Shown one piece after another: positions 23,188 to 33,261 of a stretch of DNA of 57,703 nucleotides. The stretch is taken from contig JADGAU010000003.1 in the NCBI GenBank assembly GCA_015231865.1, positions 1 to 57,703 on the forward strand, in the 5' to 3' direction. Every line of letters begins with the position of its first letter. Positions within the stretch are counted from its first letter, which is position 1. Under the pieces are notes generated by a model, which was given only the letters and a program-made list of their open reading frames with translations, did no database searches and was not told where the DNA came from. Position numbers and translations under genes: made by a program. Origin of the DNA: Gammaproteobacteria bacterium. Its GTDB lineage: Bacteria > Pseudomonadota > Gammaproteobacteria > GRL18.

Positions 23188-23553
23188 TTAGATAGACTGA
23201 CTTGGGAAAGACACTTCCAGTACAACACATTCTTCTTCAGCTATAAAATGACCATGAACTTCTCCAGGTGGTCTGCTGGCGTAATCTCCTTGTTCCAGCC
23301 ATTGATCAAAAGCTGCATCATACAAACGCCCTGTAACAATAAAAACTTCTTCTGGATAGGTGTGACTAGTTGTACCAAATGCTTTCGTGTCAGCTCCTTT
23401 TTTAAAACGTGTTAACCGAGTATAGTCGCCAGTTTCTTCATCCATTGCTAATGTTAGAAACTCGATAAGACCATCTGAATCTTCAAGGATTTCCCATTTA
23501 TCCTCATTTTCAGACTTCAATGCATTAAAATAAGTAATTGTACTTTTAGACAT
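23188..23553 (-). CDS. ChrR-like cupin domain protein
   Basis: The 121-residue protein has the cupin histidine cluster HTYPEEVFIVTG and HGHFIAEEECVVLEV, with the second His pair in EVHGHF. This resembles the cupin of ChrR-type anti-sigma factors and free-standing cupins of that class, which bind a divalent metal. No anti-sigma zinc motif is present, so it is probably an enzyme or sensor. It converges with the orphan toxin gene. Confidence 0.75.
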   Translation of the reverse strand: MSKSTITYFNALKSENEDKWEILEDSDGLIEFLTLAMDEETGDYTRLTRFKKGADTKAFGTTSHTYPEEVFIVTGRLYDAAFDQWLEQGDYASRPPGEVHGHFIAEEECVVLEVSFPSQSI

Positions 23554-23611
23554 AGAGTAGCCCCGATAATCGTTTAGGAAGTTTTATTTTTAATCTTTTC
23601 TTTGTCCATCC

Positions 23612-24004
23612 ATGAGCTTTATCATGTTTCAATGTTACATTAAAGTTGCCTTAGATGAACTCATTAATAAATCTGAGGATATCGAACATGGTAAAATGCT
23701 ATATGCTCTTGTCGATTTTCATTTACCTTCTTTAGGGGCGATACCAGAGGTAAAGATGAAAGTATCATTGATATTTCCTCATTAGACGGTTTCTTTGAGC
23801 GCTTTAGTCAGTGTTCCAGTTATCTGTGCACCATCCAGATATAATTGCATTTAAAGAATTGCATCAAGCATTTCATTTACTCACTGAAAATGTATTGTTC
23901 ATTGTCACAATAACAATCCTGGTGAAGCAAAGCAATTACAAGAAAACCTGCATCAAGTATCTGAGTTATTAATCATTAAGCTTAAAGAAATGTCGGGCGT
24001 TTAA
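23612..24004 (+). pseudogene. Frameshifted hypothetical gene
   Basis: Three plus-strand frames join into one plausible protein: ALDELINKSEDIEHGKMLYA from ATG 23612, RGDTRGKDESIIDISSLDGF next, then SVHHPDIIAFKELHQAFHLL, and a tail GEAKQLQENLHQVSELLIIK ending EMSGV at TAA 24004. The repeated His and the helical nature recall sensor zinc-binding (CZB-like) domains, but identity is uncertain. At least two frameshifts make it non-coding as written. Confidence 0.5.
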
Positions 24005-24029
24005 CAGCTTCTCTAAACTAAGGTATTTT

Positions 24030-26417
24030 TTAACTTATTGCTTTTTTAAGAGCATCCGCCATGGCATTATTGACCATATTATTATCTGCCCTATTGTTAT
24101 AACTGGATGGTGCTGTGTTTTTTATCTGTCCAGTCGGTTTTTTATACGATCGATTAGTCGATGTTTTATCTTTACTTTTTAGCTGTCCGCTTCCAGTCCT
24201 GGATCCTTCCGCTTCAAGACGCATAGTTAATGCGATTCTTTTGCGTGCTATATCAATTTCTGTCACTTTAACTTTAACAATATCACCTGTTTTAACTACC
24301 GAACGGGGATCCTTAACAAATTTATTCGCTAATTGCGAAATATGGACCAAACCATCCTGATGCACACCAATATCCACAAAGGCTCCAAAATCTGTGACAT
24401 TGGTAATGGTTCCTTCCAGGATCATGTCGGCTTCTAAGTCACTTATTTTTTCTACACCTTCTTTAAAGCTGGCTGTTTTAAATTGTGGCCGTGGATCTCT
24501 GCCTGGCTTTTTAAGTTCGTCCAGGATGTCATTAACAGTGTACAGCCCAAAATCTTGATTGCTATAGTTTTTAGGATTTAATTGTTCAATAACAGCGACA
24601 TTGCCTAGAATAGATTGAATATCGGTATTATTGTCTTCTAATATCTTTTTAACTAAAGGATACGATTCCGGATGAACACCTGAGTTATCCAAAGGATTAT
24701 CACCATTTCGTATTCTTAAAAATCCGGCACATTGTTTATAAGCCTTATCCCCCAGGCGGGGGATCTTTTTTAGCTCTTTGCGATTATTAAAAACGCCATT
24801 TTCTTCACGATAGGCGACAATATTTGCAGCTACGCTGGAAGATAAACCGGCAACATTTTTTAATAATGATGGTGAAGCGGTATTTAAATCGACACCAACT
24901 GCATTTACACAATCTTCAACAACATTATCGAGACTTTTAACAAGCTTAACCTGGTTCACATCATGCTGATATTGCCCAACGCCAATCGCTTTGGGATCAA
25001 TTTTAACCAGTTCAGCCAATGGATCTTGTAATCGTCGGGCAATGGAAACTGCACCTCGTAAAGACACATCCATAGCCGGAAATTCTTGGGCTGCCAGTTC
25101 TGATGCAGAATAAACAGATGCACCGGCTTCTGATACGATGACTTTTGTTAAACCGGGCTTAGACACTCGTTTAATTAAATCACCGGCTAATTTATCAGTT
25201 TCTCTGGAAGCCGTTCCATTGCCAATACTAATTAAGTTGACATCATAGCGAAGAACCAGTTTTTCTAGTATGGATAAGGATTGTTCCCATTGATTTTTAG
25301 GTGCATGAGGGTAAATCGTGGCACTATCCAGATGTTTACCCGTTTCATCAACGACAATTACTTTAACTCCGGTTCTTAAACCCGGATCCAATCCGATGGT
25401 AACTTTATGCCCGGCAGGAGCAGCCATTAATAAATCTTTTAAATTAGCAGCAAATACATCAATAGCCGAGGTTTCTGCACTTTCTCTTAGCTTTGATTTG
25501 GCATCTAAATCCAGACTGTTTTTCAATTTACTTCGCCAGGCCCAGCGAACTGTGTCTAATAACCAGTCGTTTGCTTTATCAACTGATGTGCTGCTGGTAC
25601 TGATATGTAAATAATTTGCTATGCGTATTTCAATATCATCAAGTTCGGAATAACTTTTCTTTACCGGCTTGCTTTGCTGGTCAATAGTCGTTTGTATTTG
25701 TAAGGATAGTACGCCTTCTTTAGCCCCTCTGAATAATGCCAGAGCGCGATGTGAGGGAATATCTTTAAGTTTTTCACTATAGTCAAAATAATCTGAAAAC
25801 TTTTGTCCTTGTTTTTCTTTTTCAGTGATGACGCTGGAAACAAGAAAAGCATTTTCTTGAATATAGTCTCTTAACATGGCTAAGAGTTCAGCATTTTCTG
25901 AATATTGTTCCATTAGAATAAATTTAGCCCCTGCTAATGCGGCATCGACATCCGCCACCAGTTTTTCGGCTTCCAGCTTTACATCCGTGCTAATGTATTT
26001 TTGAGCTTCCTGCTTGGGATCAAGCTGATGATTTTGAAATAAATCATCAGCCAGGTTTTGTAAACCCGCTTCACGCGCAATTTGAGCTTTAGTGCGACGT
26101 TTAACCATAAAAGGCTTATATAAATCCTCTAAACGAACCTTTGATTCCGCTTCCAGGATTTTTTGTTTTAATTCGTCGGTTAATTTGCCCTGTTCTGAGA
26201 TGGTATTAAGTATGCTGTCACGGCGTTCATTTAATTCTCTTAAATAGTTAAGCCGTTCGTGTAAATAACGCATTTGCGTATCATCTAAATTACCGGTAAC
26301 TTCTTTACGGTAACGAGAAATGAAGGGGACGGTATCACCTTGATCAAGCAGGTTGATGGCAGCCATCACGTTTTGGCTATCGACATTTAGTTCTTTTGCT
26401 ATAATATTTTCTATCAT
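24030..26417 (-). CDS. tex: Tex, RNA-binding transcription accessory protein
   Basis: The 795-residue protein has the full Tex architecture: N-terminal helical domains (PFISRYRKEVTGNLDDTQMR at about 32), the YqgF/RNase H-like domain (TIGLDPGLRTGVKVIVVDET at about 350), a helix-hairpin-helix region (NTASPSLLKNVAGLSSSVA at about 515) and a C-terminal S1 domain (GTITNVTDFGAFVDIGVHQD at about 665). A low-complexity Ser/Lys/Asn tail follows. Tex binds nucleic acid and affects transcription; it is not essential in most species. No lesion seen. Confidence 0.97.
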   Translation of the reverse strand: MIENIIAKELNVDSQNVMAAINLLDQGDTVPFISRYRKEVTGNLDDTQMRYLHERLNYLRELNERRDSILNTISEQGKLTDELKQKILEAESKVRLEDLYKPFMVKRRTKAQIAREAGLQNLADDLFQNHQLDPKQEAQKYISTDVKLEAEKLVADVDAALAGAKFILMEQYSENAELLAMLRDYIQENAFLVSSVITEKEKQGQKFSDYFDYSEKLKDIPSHRALALFRGAKEGVLSLQIQTTIDQQSKPVKKSYSELDDIEIRIANYLHISTSSTSVDKANDWLLDTVRWAWRSKLKNSLDLDAKSKLRESAETSAIDVFAANLKDLLMAAPAGHKVTIGLDPGLRTGVKVIVVDETGKHLDSATIYPHAPKNQWEQSLSILEKLVLRYDVNLISIGNGTASRETDKLAGDLIKRVSKPGLTKVIVSEAGASVYSASELAAQEFPAMDVSLRGAVSIARRLQDPLAELVKIDPKAIGVGQYQHDVNQVKLVKSLDNVVEDCVNAVGVDLNTASPSLLKNVAGLSSSVAANIVAYREENGVFNNRKELKKIPRLGDKAYKQCAGFLRIRNGDNPLDNSGVHPESYPLVKKILEDNNTDIQSILGNVAVIEQLNPKNYSNQDFGLYTVNDILDELKKPGRDPRPQFKTASFKEGVEKISDLEADMILEGTITNVTDFGAFVDIGVHQDGLVHISQLANKFVKDPRSVVKTGDIVKVKVTEIDIARKRIALTMRLEAEGSRTGSGQLKSKDKTSTNRSYKKPTGQIKNTAPSSYNNRADNNMVNNAMADALKKAIS

Positions 26418-26931
26418 GTTGTTTTCATTTACACAGTAATTGGCAGGCGATAATTTTAAGCTTTTAGCTTTAGTAATAGCAATGCCCGCCAGGAATTATT
26501 GTTTGTCTTTAAACCTAGAAAGCGCAGCTACTTATGAGAAAAGTTGCAGCGAATAGAACCCATCTCGCTTCGCGATGCTTAATTTCCTTAGAAAAGAGAG
26601 AAAAATATCGTGTAATCATAGATGTGGATGAGATAGCTTCAAGAATTTGTTCAGGCGTGACTTCGCTGATTTCCGCTAGTGCTGCTGCGGTGACAAATGG
26701 GTTACCCTGACCGTTTAGGAAAAATTACAACGATTTGAAAAAAAATTTCAGTTTTAAAAATGATTCATCTGTTCAGCGACCGTTTTAGCCATTGGCTAAA
26801 GTAAAAATATAGCAGTTAGCAAATGGATTAAGTTATGCCTTTAAAAAGTTAACAAAACATTGAAACCCTGAATTTTTGTCCTATGCTTATAATTAGCATG
26901 TATATCATAATAAATCGGGGGGGATAAAACT
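26418..26931. other. Gene-free stretch with a coding remnant
   Basis: On the minus strand about 26590–26725 reads NGQGNPFVTAAALAEISEVT followed by PEQILEAISS, which looks like protein sequence (an HTH-like scrap), but it lacks a start and I do not recognise it. A GGGGGGAT ribosome-binding site for the next gene lies at about 26919–26926. Confidence 0.35.
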
Positions 26932-27288
26932 ATGAATACTTCTGCACACAATGTAGTTCTGGTTGGAGAAACTGAAATCCCAATTAATAACAAAGGATTT
27001 ATAATAAACTTTGATGATTGGACAGAGGGGTATGCTAAAACTGTAGCAAAAAACGATGAGCTTGAACTAATCGATTGCCATTGGAAACTTATTCATTTCT
27101 TGAGAGAATTTTATGAAGAATATCAGGTTCCACCTTCGCCTCATGTTATAAAAACAACAATTGGTCATAAAATTAAAGAATCTGGTAAGTGTACTAATAA
27201 GGATATAGAATCAGTCTTTCCTAAGGGTGGTTGTTTTCAGGCATGTAGGATAGCAGGACTTCCTGCGCATTATTGCCACTCATGCTAA
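26932..27288 (+). CDS. DsrC/TusE family sulfur-carrier-like protein
   Basis: The 118-residue protein follows DsrC: GFIINFDDWTEGYAKTVAKN, LIDCHWKLIHFLREFYEEYQ, and FPKGGCFQACRIAGLPAHYC at the C-terminal arm. The conserved CysB is in QACRIAGL. The penultimate CysA of true DsrC (11 residues later) is replaced by two cysteines, at +10 and +13 (CHSC end), with another Cys four residues before CysB. DsrC-like proteins relay sulfur in sulfite reduction or oxidation or tRNA thiolation (TusE). A strong GGGGGG site precedes the ATG. No dsr genes are nearby. Confidence 0.85.
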   Translation: MNTSAHNVVLVGETEIPINNKGFIINFDDWTEGYAKTVAKNDELELIDCHWKLIHFLREFYEEYQVPPSPHVIKTTIGHKIKESGKCTNKDIESVFPKGGCFQACRIAGLPAHYCHSC

Positions 27289-27310
27289 ATATTACTTGAA
27301 CGAACCTTAG

Positions 27311-27391
27311 CGCCAATATATTGGGCTAATTTGGCGATGTTAAGCTTTATCAAATATAGTTAAAACATCTTTTAAGCTGGCTTAACTATAT
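27311..27391. repeat. Two hairpins downstream of the DsrC-like gene
   Basis: CGCCAA/TTGGCG arms at 27311–27336 and ATATAGTTAA/TTAACTATAT arms at 27354–27391 lie 20–100 bp after the stop. Neither is followed by a clear T-run. They could stabilise the transcript end or be regulatory. Confidence 0.5.
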
Positions 27392-27495
27392 TAAGGGCCA
27401 GTTATACCTGTTGATAAGAGATAAAACCGAGCATAACACCATCATCAAAAGAATACGAGTTACCAGTTTGAATAGATAATTAGATTTTATCTAAA

Positions 27496-27660
27496 CTAAT
27501 ATAATTTACTTCTTTTTCGTTTGAACAAAAACCACATCAAAAATACAATAATCAATGCTATTGACCCCAATATAATATTTACTGGGCTTTGATCTATTAT
27601 GATATTTTTTTCTTGATGTTTTAAAGCTTTTAATTGATATTTGCTACTTTCATATAAAAG
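27496..27660 (-). pseudogene. Remnant of a small membrane protein
   Basis: The minus strand encodes KYQLKALKHQEKNIIIDQSP followed by a transmembrane helix (VNIILGSIALIIVFLMW) and a basic tail FKRKRSKLY. The frame has no start codon upstream before a stop, so this is the C-terminal part of a lost gene or uses an unusual start. Confidence 0.4.
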
Positions 27661-27748
27661 TTAGGTGAAAACTACTTTGAAACTCGCTGTAATTGTTTTG
27701 ATTAGCGCTCTGATATGAGTTTCTCTTTTCAAGAATTAAAAATCAACC

Positions 27749-28438
27749 TTAACTTTTTTTATTTTTATCTAAATTAAGCTGTAATTTTGTTTTAAAATCC
27801 TTTGAACTTTGAGCATAATCTGAAGTCGATGATTTTGAGCTAAATAAATTACTTATAAAACTAAATACTTTCTTAATAGCGCTCCACATTTTTGGTAATA
27901 GCCAAATCAGTAAGATAACAAAAAGTACCAATAAAATAATAAATAATAGAGGATGATTTAAAGCCGTCCATAATCCTAATAAAACGGCTATATCTTCACC
28001 AACAGAAACAAAGAAATTACTAAAAGGTTCTGGGGAAGTATTGACCATCACCCGGCTACCCGCTTTAGTTGCATGAGTTCCCATTGCCAGGCCACCGCCT
28101 ACAATGGCAGCGGCGACAGTAGCTGCAGAACCGACTTCACCCATGGTTGCTGCAGCAAGCACTGCCCCGGCGGGGATTCTTATCACCGTATGAATTGCAT
28201 CCCAGCCATTATCAACGCCTGGAATTTTATCAACCGTAAATTCCACCATATACATCAGCCCGGCCGCTCCAATAACAATAGGAGAAGTTAGTACTTCAAG
28301 ATCGGGAGGTAAAGTCATCTGACCTGTTGCCCCCATTAAACCTAAAACAAGTAAGGTAGCATATAGATTAATACCACTAGCCCAGGCAGTCCCCATTCCT
28401 AAAGCAAGCAGGCTAATAATTGATTGATACTCATCCAT
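27749..28438 (-). CDS. DUF4126 domain membrane protein
   Basis: The 229-residue protein starts with a hydrophobic glycine-rich stretch (LLALGMGTAWASGINLYATL), then GLMYMVEFTVDKIPGVDNGW, AGAVLAAATMG and AGSRVMVNTSPEPFSNFFVS, the DUF4126 signature. A further TM helix lies at about 165–190 and the tail is Lys/Ser-rich. The family consists of inner-membrane proteins of unknown function. Confidence 0.88.
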   Translation of the reverse strand: MDEYQSIISLLALGMGTAWASGINLYATLLVLGLMGATGQMTLPPDLEVLTSPIVIGAAGLMYMVEFTVDKIPGVDNGWDAIHTVIRIPAGAVLAAATMGEVGSAATVAAAIVGGGLAMGTHATKAGSRVMVNTSPEPFSNFFVSVGEDIAVLLGLWTALNHPLLFIILLVLFVILLIWLLPKMWSAIKKVFSFISNLFSSKSSTSDYAQSSKDFKTKLQLNLDKNKKS

Positions 28439-28581
28439 ATGAACTCCAAAATGTGTTAATAGTCAGGTTATTTATATTATGACATATCTACTAACATCAG
28501 ACCCGGCAAATTTCAAGGTAGTTATCGCCTCTGATGTAAAAATATCACACCATAACTTTAGATGAAGCGGATTATCTCTTT

Positions 28582-28910
28582 TTGTATGTGATCATTGCCA
28601 ACAATACCAAAGAAATAGTGAGTGTATTGAAAAATAAATCATATAGCTTATTTTATAATTTTACTTGGTGGTTACCAGTAACTATGCTTTTGTACCCAGG
28701 CATTTTATTCGTAGTTCAGAGTAGAAAAATATATAATAGTAGTCCTTTAGTTATATTATTATAATTATATTTGCTATTTTAGGAGTAGTTGCTGCTATAG
28801 ATGTACCACCAGATAACTTAAGTTATGTCGAAAGATCAAAAGAAATAAAGAAGCAACAAAAATTACATTCTGTGATAGGTGAAAAAAGTGAAAATTCTGA
28901 ATCTAAGTAA
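28582..28910 (+). pseudogene. Frameshifted small membrane protein
   Basis: Frame one encodes SYSLFYNFTWWLPVTMLLYP and GILFVVQSRKIYNSSPLVI to 28764. After a slip in the TTATATTATTATAATTATA run, a second frame gives a TM helix (IIFAILGVVAAIDV) and PPDNLSYVERSKEIKKQQK, ending at TAA 28910. Together they form a two-helix protein of about 95 residues. The run of short TA repeats suggests slippage. Its end overlaps the start of the dehydrogenase gene by 32 nt. Confidence 0.5.
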
Positions 28911-30111
28911 GCCAATAAATATATTTTTTGGAATACTATTCTTTCTATTGTTATTAAATTTACCCGTTAGCTATGCTTCTAATTTGAATAAAACAGAGCA
29001 GCTGCTTTCAGTTGGTGGTAAAAAAGTTACGCTGTCACTCCCAAAAAAATATAAGCTAGAGTTCTTGTCACCGCTTAACAGTGCACGACTTTTTGTGTTT
29101 GGTTTTGACAATGAAATGATTGTCGGGACTAAATCTTCACGTATTTACCGATTAAAACAACCTTATAATAAAGTTGAACTACTGGCAATTGTTCCAAATT
29201 CAAGGGCGGTTCATAGCGTTGTTTTTAAGGATGGCTATCTTTACGCTGCTGATAGCTGTGGCATATGGCGTAGTCGCTACTCTATAAACACAAAGCCTGA
29301 TTTTAAAAAACATATTGAATTACCGTGTGCAACTGGCGGTCACTACACAAGAACTCTTGCAGTCGGTTCAGATAATAAACTATATGTGAGCCTGGGGATT
29401 AGCGGTAACTGTTCTGATGAATACCTTGATAACTCTTATCTATTTCAGCTCAGACGGGGTGGGATTTACCGTATTGATGAAAATTCAAAGTCAGAAAAAC
29501 CTACCTTAATACCATATGCTTCAGGTCTTAGAAATCCAATCGGTTTAGCATTTTCACCTGACGGTACTCTTTATGCGACGAATGCTGGTTCAGATAATAT
29601 GGGATATGAGTTGCCTCCTGAAGTTCTTGCTAAAACTTCTGAACATTCTTTCCATGGTATGCCTTGGTTTCAATATTACGGTGGGAAGTTTCAAAGTGGA
29701 ATGTGTGCTCAATCTCCACCACCAAGATCAGCCAATGAGGCAACGCTCCCTGCTGCTACATTTGCTGCCAGAAGTACACCAATCGGCATTGATTTCTTAA
29801 CTCAAGATATTGCGGATAATATAAAAAAAGGAGATGCCTTAGTTGCTATACATGGTTCATGGGGAACACCACCAGGGGGAGGTAGCTCATCAAGACGACC
29901 ACCTAAAATCCTTATAGTTAAATTCAAAGATAATAAAGTTATTGATGTTAAAGACTTAATCACTGGTTTTCAGCGACCAGACGGATCTCGTTTTGCTCGT
30001 CCTGTTGGCGTTCGTCAAGGCCAAGATGGAAACATTTACTTTACCAGTGATGGTGGTGATCTTCAGGGGATCTTTAAAATTAATATAAACACGCCTTATA
30101 AATCTAAATAA
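28879..30111 (+). CDS. PQQ-type sorbosone/glucose dehydrogenase-like protein
   Basis: The 410-residue protein has a signal peptide (TM-like FGILFFLLLLNLPVSYA at about 17–33) and a six-bladed propeller: HSVVFKDGYLYAADSCGIWR, TRTLAVGSDNKLYVSLG, YASGLRNPIGLAFSPDGTLY, DALVAIHGSWG and ARPVGVRQGQDGNIYFTSDG. These match the GSDH family (sorbosone or soluble glucose dehydrogenases), which act in the periplasm and usually use PQQ. GTG 28879 is the start; GTG 28888 is an alternative. No PQQ synthesis genes are in the window. Confidence 0.88.
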   Translation: MKKVKILNLSKPINIFFGILFFLLLLNLPVSYASNLNKTEQLLSVGGKKVTLSLPKKYKLEFLSPLNSARLFVFGFDNEMIVGTKSSRIYRLKQPYNKVELLAIVPNSRAVHSVVFKDGYLYAADSCGIWRSRYSINTKPDFKKHIELPCATGGHYTRTLAVGSDNKLYVSLGISGNCSDEYLDNSYLFQLRRGGIYRIDENSKSEKPTLIPYASGLRNPIGLAFSPDGTLYATNAGSDNMGYELPPEVLAKTSEHSFHGMPWFQYYGGKFQSGMCAQSPPPRSANEATLPAATFAARSTPIGIDFLTQDIADNIKKGDALVAIHGSWGTPPGGGSSSRRPPKILIVKFKDNKVIDVKDLITGFQRPDGSRFARPVGVRQGQDGNIYFTSDGGDLQGIFKININTPYKSK

Positions 30112-30138
30112 ACTTTCTTCTTTAATTAGGGCCTGTAT

Positions 30139-30312
30139 ATGGTCTCCAATATTGCAAGAAATAAATTAGATTTTTTTGACAGGGATACGTTTGCGTCCGT
30201 ATATCCTGGGCTTCGTAAAAAATACCTTGATATCACTAAGATTTCATATAAATCAATTAAGCACCTGAAAGATCAGACCCTAGTCAAACATGAAGATATC
30301 AAAATCACTTAA
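30139..30312 (+). CDS. Hypothetical 57-aa protein
   Basis: The frame from ATG 30139 reads MVSNIARNKLDFFDRDTFAS and continues with basic, helical residues (GLRKKYLDITKISYKSIKHL). I do not recognise it. It may be the end of a lost gene or a genuine short protein between the dehydrogenase and selO. Confidence 0.3.
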   Translation: MVSNIARNKLDFFDRDTFASVYPGLRKKYLDITKISYKSIKHLKDQTLVKHEDIKIT

Positions 30313-30384
30313 AGGGTTGAAAAACGAACAAATAGCATCATACCTTAGTAAATAAATCAACTATTATAAGTGCGTAACCAAAAA

Positions 30385-32103
30385 ATGATTTCAACCTTTA
30401 AAGAGTTATCAAGTTTAGCCAACTATTCATTTATAGATGAACTTGAATGTGATCCCGATGCACAACCCAACGGCACTGATCATGCACCACGACAAGTTTT
30501 TACCGGACACTATGTTCCTGTCAAACCAACACCAATAAAAGAACCTGAGTATATTGCCCATAGCAATCATTTTTTTAGTGAATTAGGATTTACTGATAAA
30601 CTGGCAACATCACTTGATTTTATTAGAATGTTCTCAGGTGACCTATCTCAAGTTTCAAAACCAATGTACAACTATGGTTGGGCAACAGGTTATGCTCTTT
30701 CAATTTATGGAACTGAATACTATCAGCAATGCCCATTTCAAACCGGTAACGGTTATGGTGACGGCAGAGCAATTTCAGTATTCGAAGGCATTATCAATGG
30801 ACAGCGATGGGAAATGCAACTAAAAGGTGGTGGGAGAACGCCCTATTGCCGTGGTGCAGATGGCCGTGCTGTTCTTCGCTCAAGTGTCCGAGAGTTTCTT
30901 GCTCAAGAGCATATGCATGCGCTTGGTATACCAACCTCGCGTTCTTTGTGTCTGTTTGTCTCTAAATCTGACACAGTCCAACGACCATGGTACTCTGAAG
31001 GCTCAATGTCCTTTGATCCTGATATTATCGTATCAGAGCCAGTAGCTATTACAACCCGTGTTGCGCCATCATTCATAAGAGTCGGACAAATTGAACTATT
31101 TGGTCGTCGTGCTCGTAAGCAGGAACACCCTAAGGCAATGGAAGAACTAGAGCAGATTGTTTTACACTTGATCGACCGTGAGTATCCAGACTGTATTGAA
31201 AAGAATCTGAGTATAACAGAAAAAATATTTTTACTGGCACAGGAATTTAGTAACCGCCTCAGCTCGCTTGTTGCAAACTGGATCCGTGTCGGTTATTGTC
31301 AGGGTAACTTTAATAGTGATAATTGTGCCGTTGGTGGTTTTACCCTGGATTACGGACCTTTCGGTTTTTGTGATGTTTTCCATCCTCAATATCAGCCATG
31401 GACTGGTGGTGGGGAGCATTTTTCCTTTTTAAATCAACCTTTAGCAGCACAGCAAAATTTTAATATGTTTTGTAAAGCCTTACAGCCATTACTAGTTAAT
31501 AATAAGGAAGCATTACATCAACTACGTCAGATTCAAAGTGATTTTGCTCAAAGAATGCAAACAAGCATGGAGCAGATGTGGTGCGACAAACTTGGACTAA
31601 GCAATTTTAATGCAGAGTTGTTACATGAACTTGGCGTACTTATGGTTCAAACTCCAGTTGATTATACTATCTTTTTTCGAGAACTTTCAAAATTACCGGA
31701 TACTGTCGAAGCAATTAAAAAAAGCTTCTATAGAAATCCCAATCAACCCACAACTTCAAACAATAATGATTCCATCGATATTGATAAACAATGGTCAGCA
31801 TGGCTCAAAAAATGGCAATCACTTATAAGCAGTAATTCAAATTTAAGGTCATCAGGAACACTGCAAGAAATTTCTGAGAAAATGCTAGCGGTTAACCCCA
31901 AATATATTTTAAGAGAATGGATGCTTGCACCTGCTTATCAGCAAGCAGTTGAAGGTAATTATGAGCTTCTTCGAGAAATTCAGGCTGTTATGATAAAGCC
32001 TTATGCAGAACAATCTAAAGATATAGAAGAAAAATATTATAAATTAAGGCCATCAGAAATGAGTAAAATCGGTGGCTTATCCCATTTAAGTTGTTCATCC
32101 TGA
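30385..32103 (+). CDS. selO: SelO (YdiU) protein adenylyltransferase
   Basis: The protein (about 572 residues from ATG 30385; a GTG lies 15 nt upstream) has the pseudokinase-AMPylator core: [60 protein letters not shown] and [19 protein letters not shown]. SelO transfers AMP to Ser/Thr/Tyr of redox proteins. The GNFNSDN metal loop and GGGEHF region resemble the eukaryote-like SelO subgroup rather than the E. coli GVMNTDN type. The C-terminus ends SCSS, as in other bacterial members. Confidence 0.93.
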   Translation: MISTFKELSSLANYSFIDELECDPDAQPNGTDHAPRQVFTGHYVPVKPTPIKEPEYIAHSNHFFSELGFTDKLATSLDFIRMFSGDLSQVSKPMYNYGWATGYALSIYGTEYYQQCPFQTGNGYGDGRAISVFEGIINGQRWEMQLKGGGRTPYCRGADGRAVLRSSVREFLAQEHMHALGIPTSRSLCLFVSKSDTVQRPWYSEGSMSFDPDIIVSEPVAITTRVAPSFIRVGQIELFGRRARKQEHPKAMEELEQIVLHLIDREYPDCIEKNLSITEKIFLLAQEFSNRLSSLVANWIRVGYCQGNFNSDNCAVGGFTLDYGPFGFCDVFHPQYQPWTGGGEHFSFLNQPLAAQQNFNMFCKALQPLLVNNKEALHQLRQIQSDFAQRMQTSMEQMWCDKLGLSNFNAELLHELGVLMVQTPVDYTIFFRELSKLPDTVEAIKKSFYRNPNQPTTSNNNDSIDIDKQWSAWLKKWQSLISSNSNLRSSGTLQEISEKMLAVNPKYILREWMLAPAYQQAVEGNYELLREIQAVMIKPYAEQSKDIEEKYYKLRPSEMSKIGGLSHLSCSS

Positions 32104-32145
32104 TAGTCTTTTTAAATCTCACCAGCTAAATAAATGACCTAATGA

Positions 32146-32595
32146 CTAAGGTCTAAACTCTGCACTTAATGCACGAATATGCTTATTAGCATTTCGTAAT
32201 TTAACATCATATTGAGAAGCCAAATTTTTATAAAGCTTATTCTCAACTTTACTTGCTAAAGGATGTTCTCTATTTCTGAGTTCATCTATATATAACTCCT
32301 TTACTTCTACTTCAGTGCTCGCAATGGCGTCAGCACTTCTAAATGATGCATCAATTAATGCGCTTTCACCAAAGGCACTCCCAGCAGAAAAGCCTCCGAG
32401 ACGAATATATTTATCATCTTCCACTTCTAATGATATTTTAACTTTTCCAGAGATTATAAAAAATATTTGCTTAGCCTCATCACCTTCCCGACAAATAATA
32501 TCTCCCTTTTTGAAATGATGATTTTTGGTTAATGTCTCCAGAAAATTTATTTCCTCCTGATCCATACTAATACATAAACTATTTAATGTTGCCAT
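32146..32595 (-). CDS. Cyclic nucleotide-binding domain protein
   Basis: The 149-residue protein is one CNB domain: FKKGDIICREGDEAKQIFFI, SGKVKISLEVEDDKYIRLGG, and GSAFGESALIDASFRSADAI, containing the phosphate-binding FGE-A-(x)5-R-A cassette. A short helical C-terminus (residues about 120–149) has no HTH, so it is not a Crp-type activator. It may sense a cyclic nucleotide and act through another protein. Converges with selO. Confidence 0.88.
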   Translation of the reverse strand: MATLNSLCISMDQEEINFLETLTKNHHFKKGDIICREGDEAKQIFFIISGKVKISLEVEDDKYIRLGGFSAGSAFGESALIDASFRSADAIASTEVEVKELYIDELRNREHPLASKVENKLYKNLASQYDVKLRNANKHIRALSAEFRP

Positions 32596-32828
32596 TAAAA
32601 TGCTAACCTATGATTTTAAATTACGTCATAAGGCATTAAATACGCCAAAATAACGAAATTTATTATTTAGCAATAGCTTAGGTAGATAAATAAAAACTAA
32701 TTCCAGAAATAATTTACATAAAATGTAATGTTTTAGTGCAAAATGAATCAAATCTGTGCGCATTGAGCGGTATTAGCCAAGGAATTAATTTTATCGCTTC
32801 GTTTATATTATTCACATTTATTAATTTC

Positions 32829-33251
32829 TTAATAACCACTTGGTTGTCTAAGTTTTAATACTTCTACGCCTAGTTTCTGTAATTCCTGTTTTTGAGTTGT
32901 GCTAAACTGATTAGCAAAACCTTCTGGATTCTGCTGAGCATTTTGCAATAAATTCATTAATTTATTTGGCTCTCCTGCAGTCTTTTTGACTAAATCAGCA
33001 AACACATCCGCAGCTAAGCCATAGATCTCATTTTGTAACTCTGGAGATTCTGTAATTGTTTGCAATTGTCGTTGTGCTTCTCTAGCCTGAGGATGATTTT
33101 TAAAAAATTCCTCTCTGGAAGCAGAATTTTTCAAAAGCTCCATTGCCTGTTGCATATATAATTGCTGTTCGGTCATCGTTAATTCAGCTAGACAAAAAGA
33201 AGAAAAACTCAACTGTATGAAAAACAATAATAGTAGAAAAAGTTTGTTCAT
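32829..33251 (-). CDS. Secreted helical protein of unknown function
   Basis: A signal peptide (MNKLFLLLLFFIQLSFSSFC, cleavage after CLA) is followed by about 118 mostly helical residues rich in Glu, Gln and Asn (YMQQAMELLKNSASREEFFK, KLMNLLQNAQQNPEGFANQF). No known domain. It starts 10 nt after the orn stop on the same strand, so it is probably co-transcribed with orn. Confidence 0.7.
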   Translation of the reverse strand: MNKLFLLLLFFIQLSFSSFCLAELTMTEQQLYMQQAMELLKNSASREEFFKNHPQAREAQRQLQTITESPELQNEIYGLAADVFADLVKKTAGEPNKLMNLLQNAQQNPEGFANQFSTTQKQELQKLGVEVLKLRQPSGY

Positions 33252-33261
33252 TATTTTTCTC

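Noticed and set aside
28582-28764. Independent 60-aa protein
   Set aside because: It lacks a ribosome-binding site and its continuation is found in another frame, so I treat the two pieces as one broken gene.
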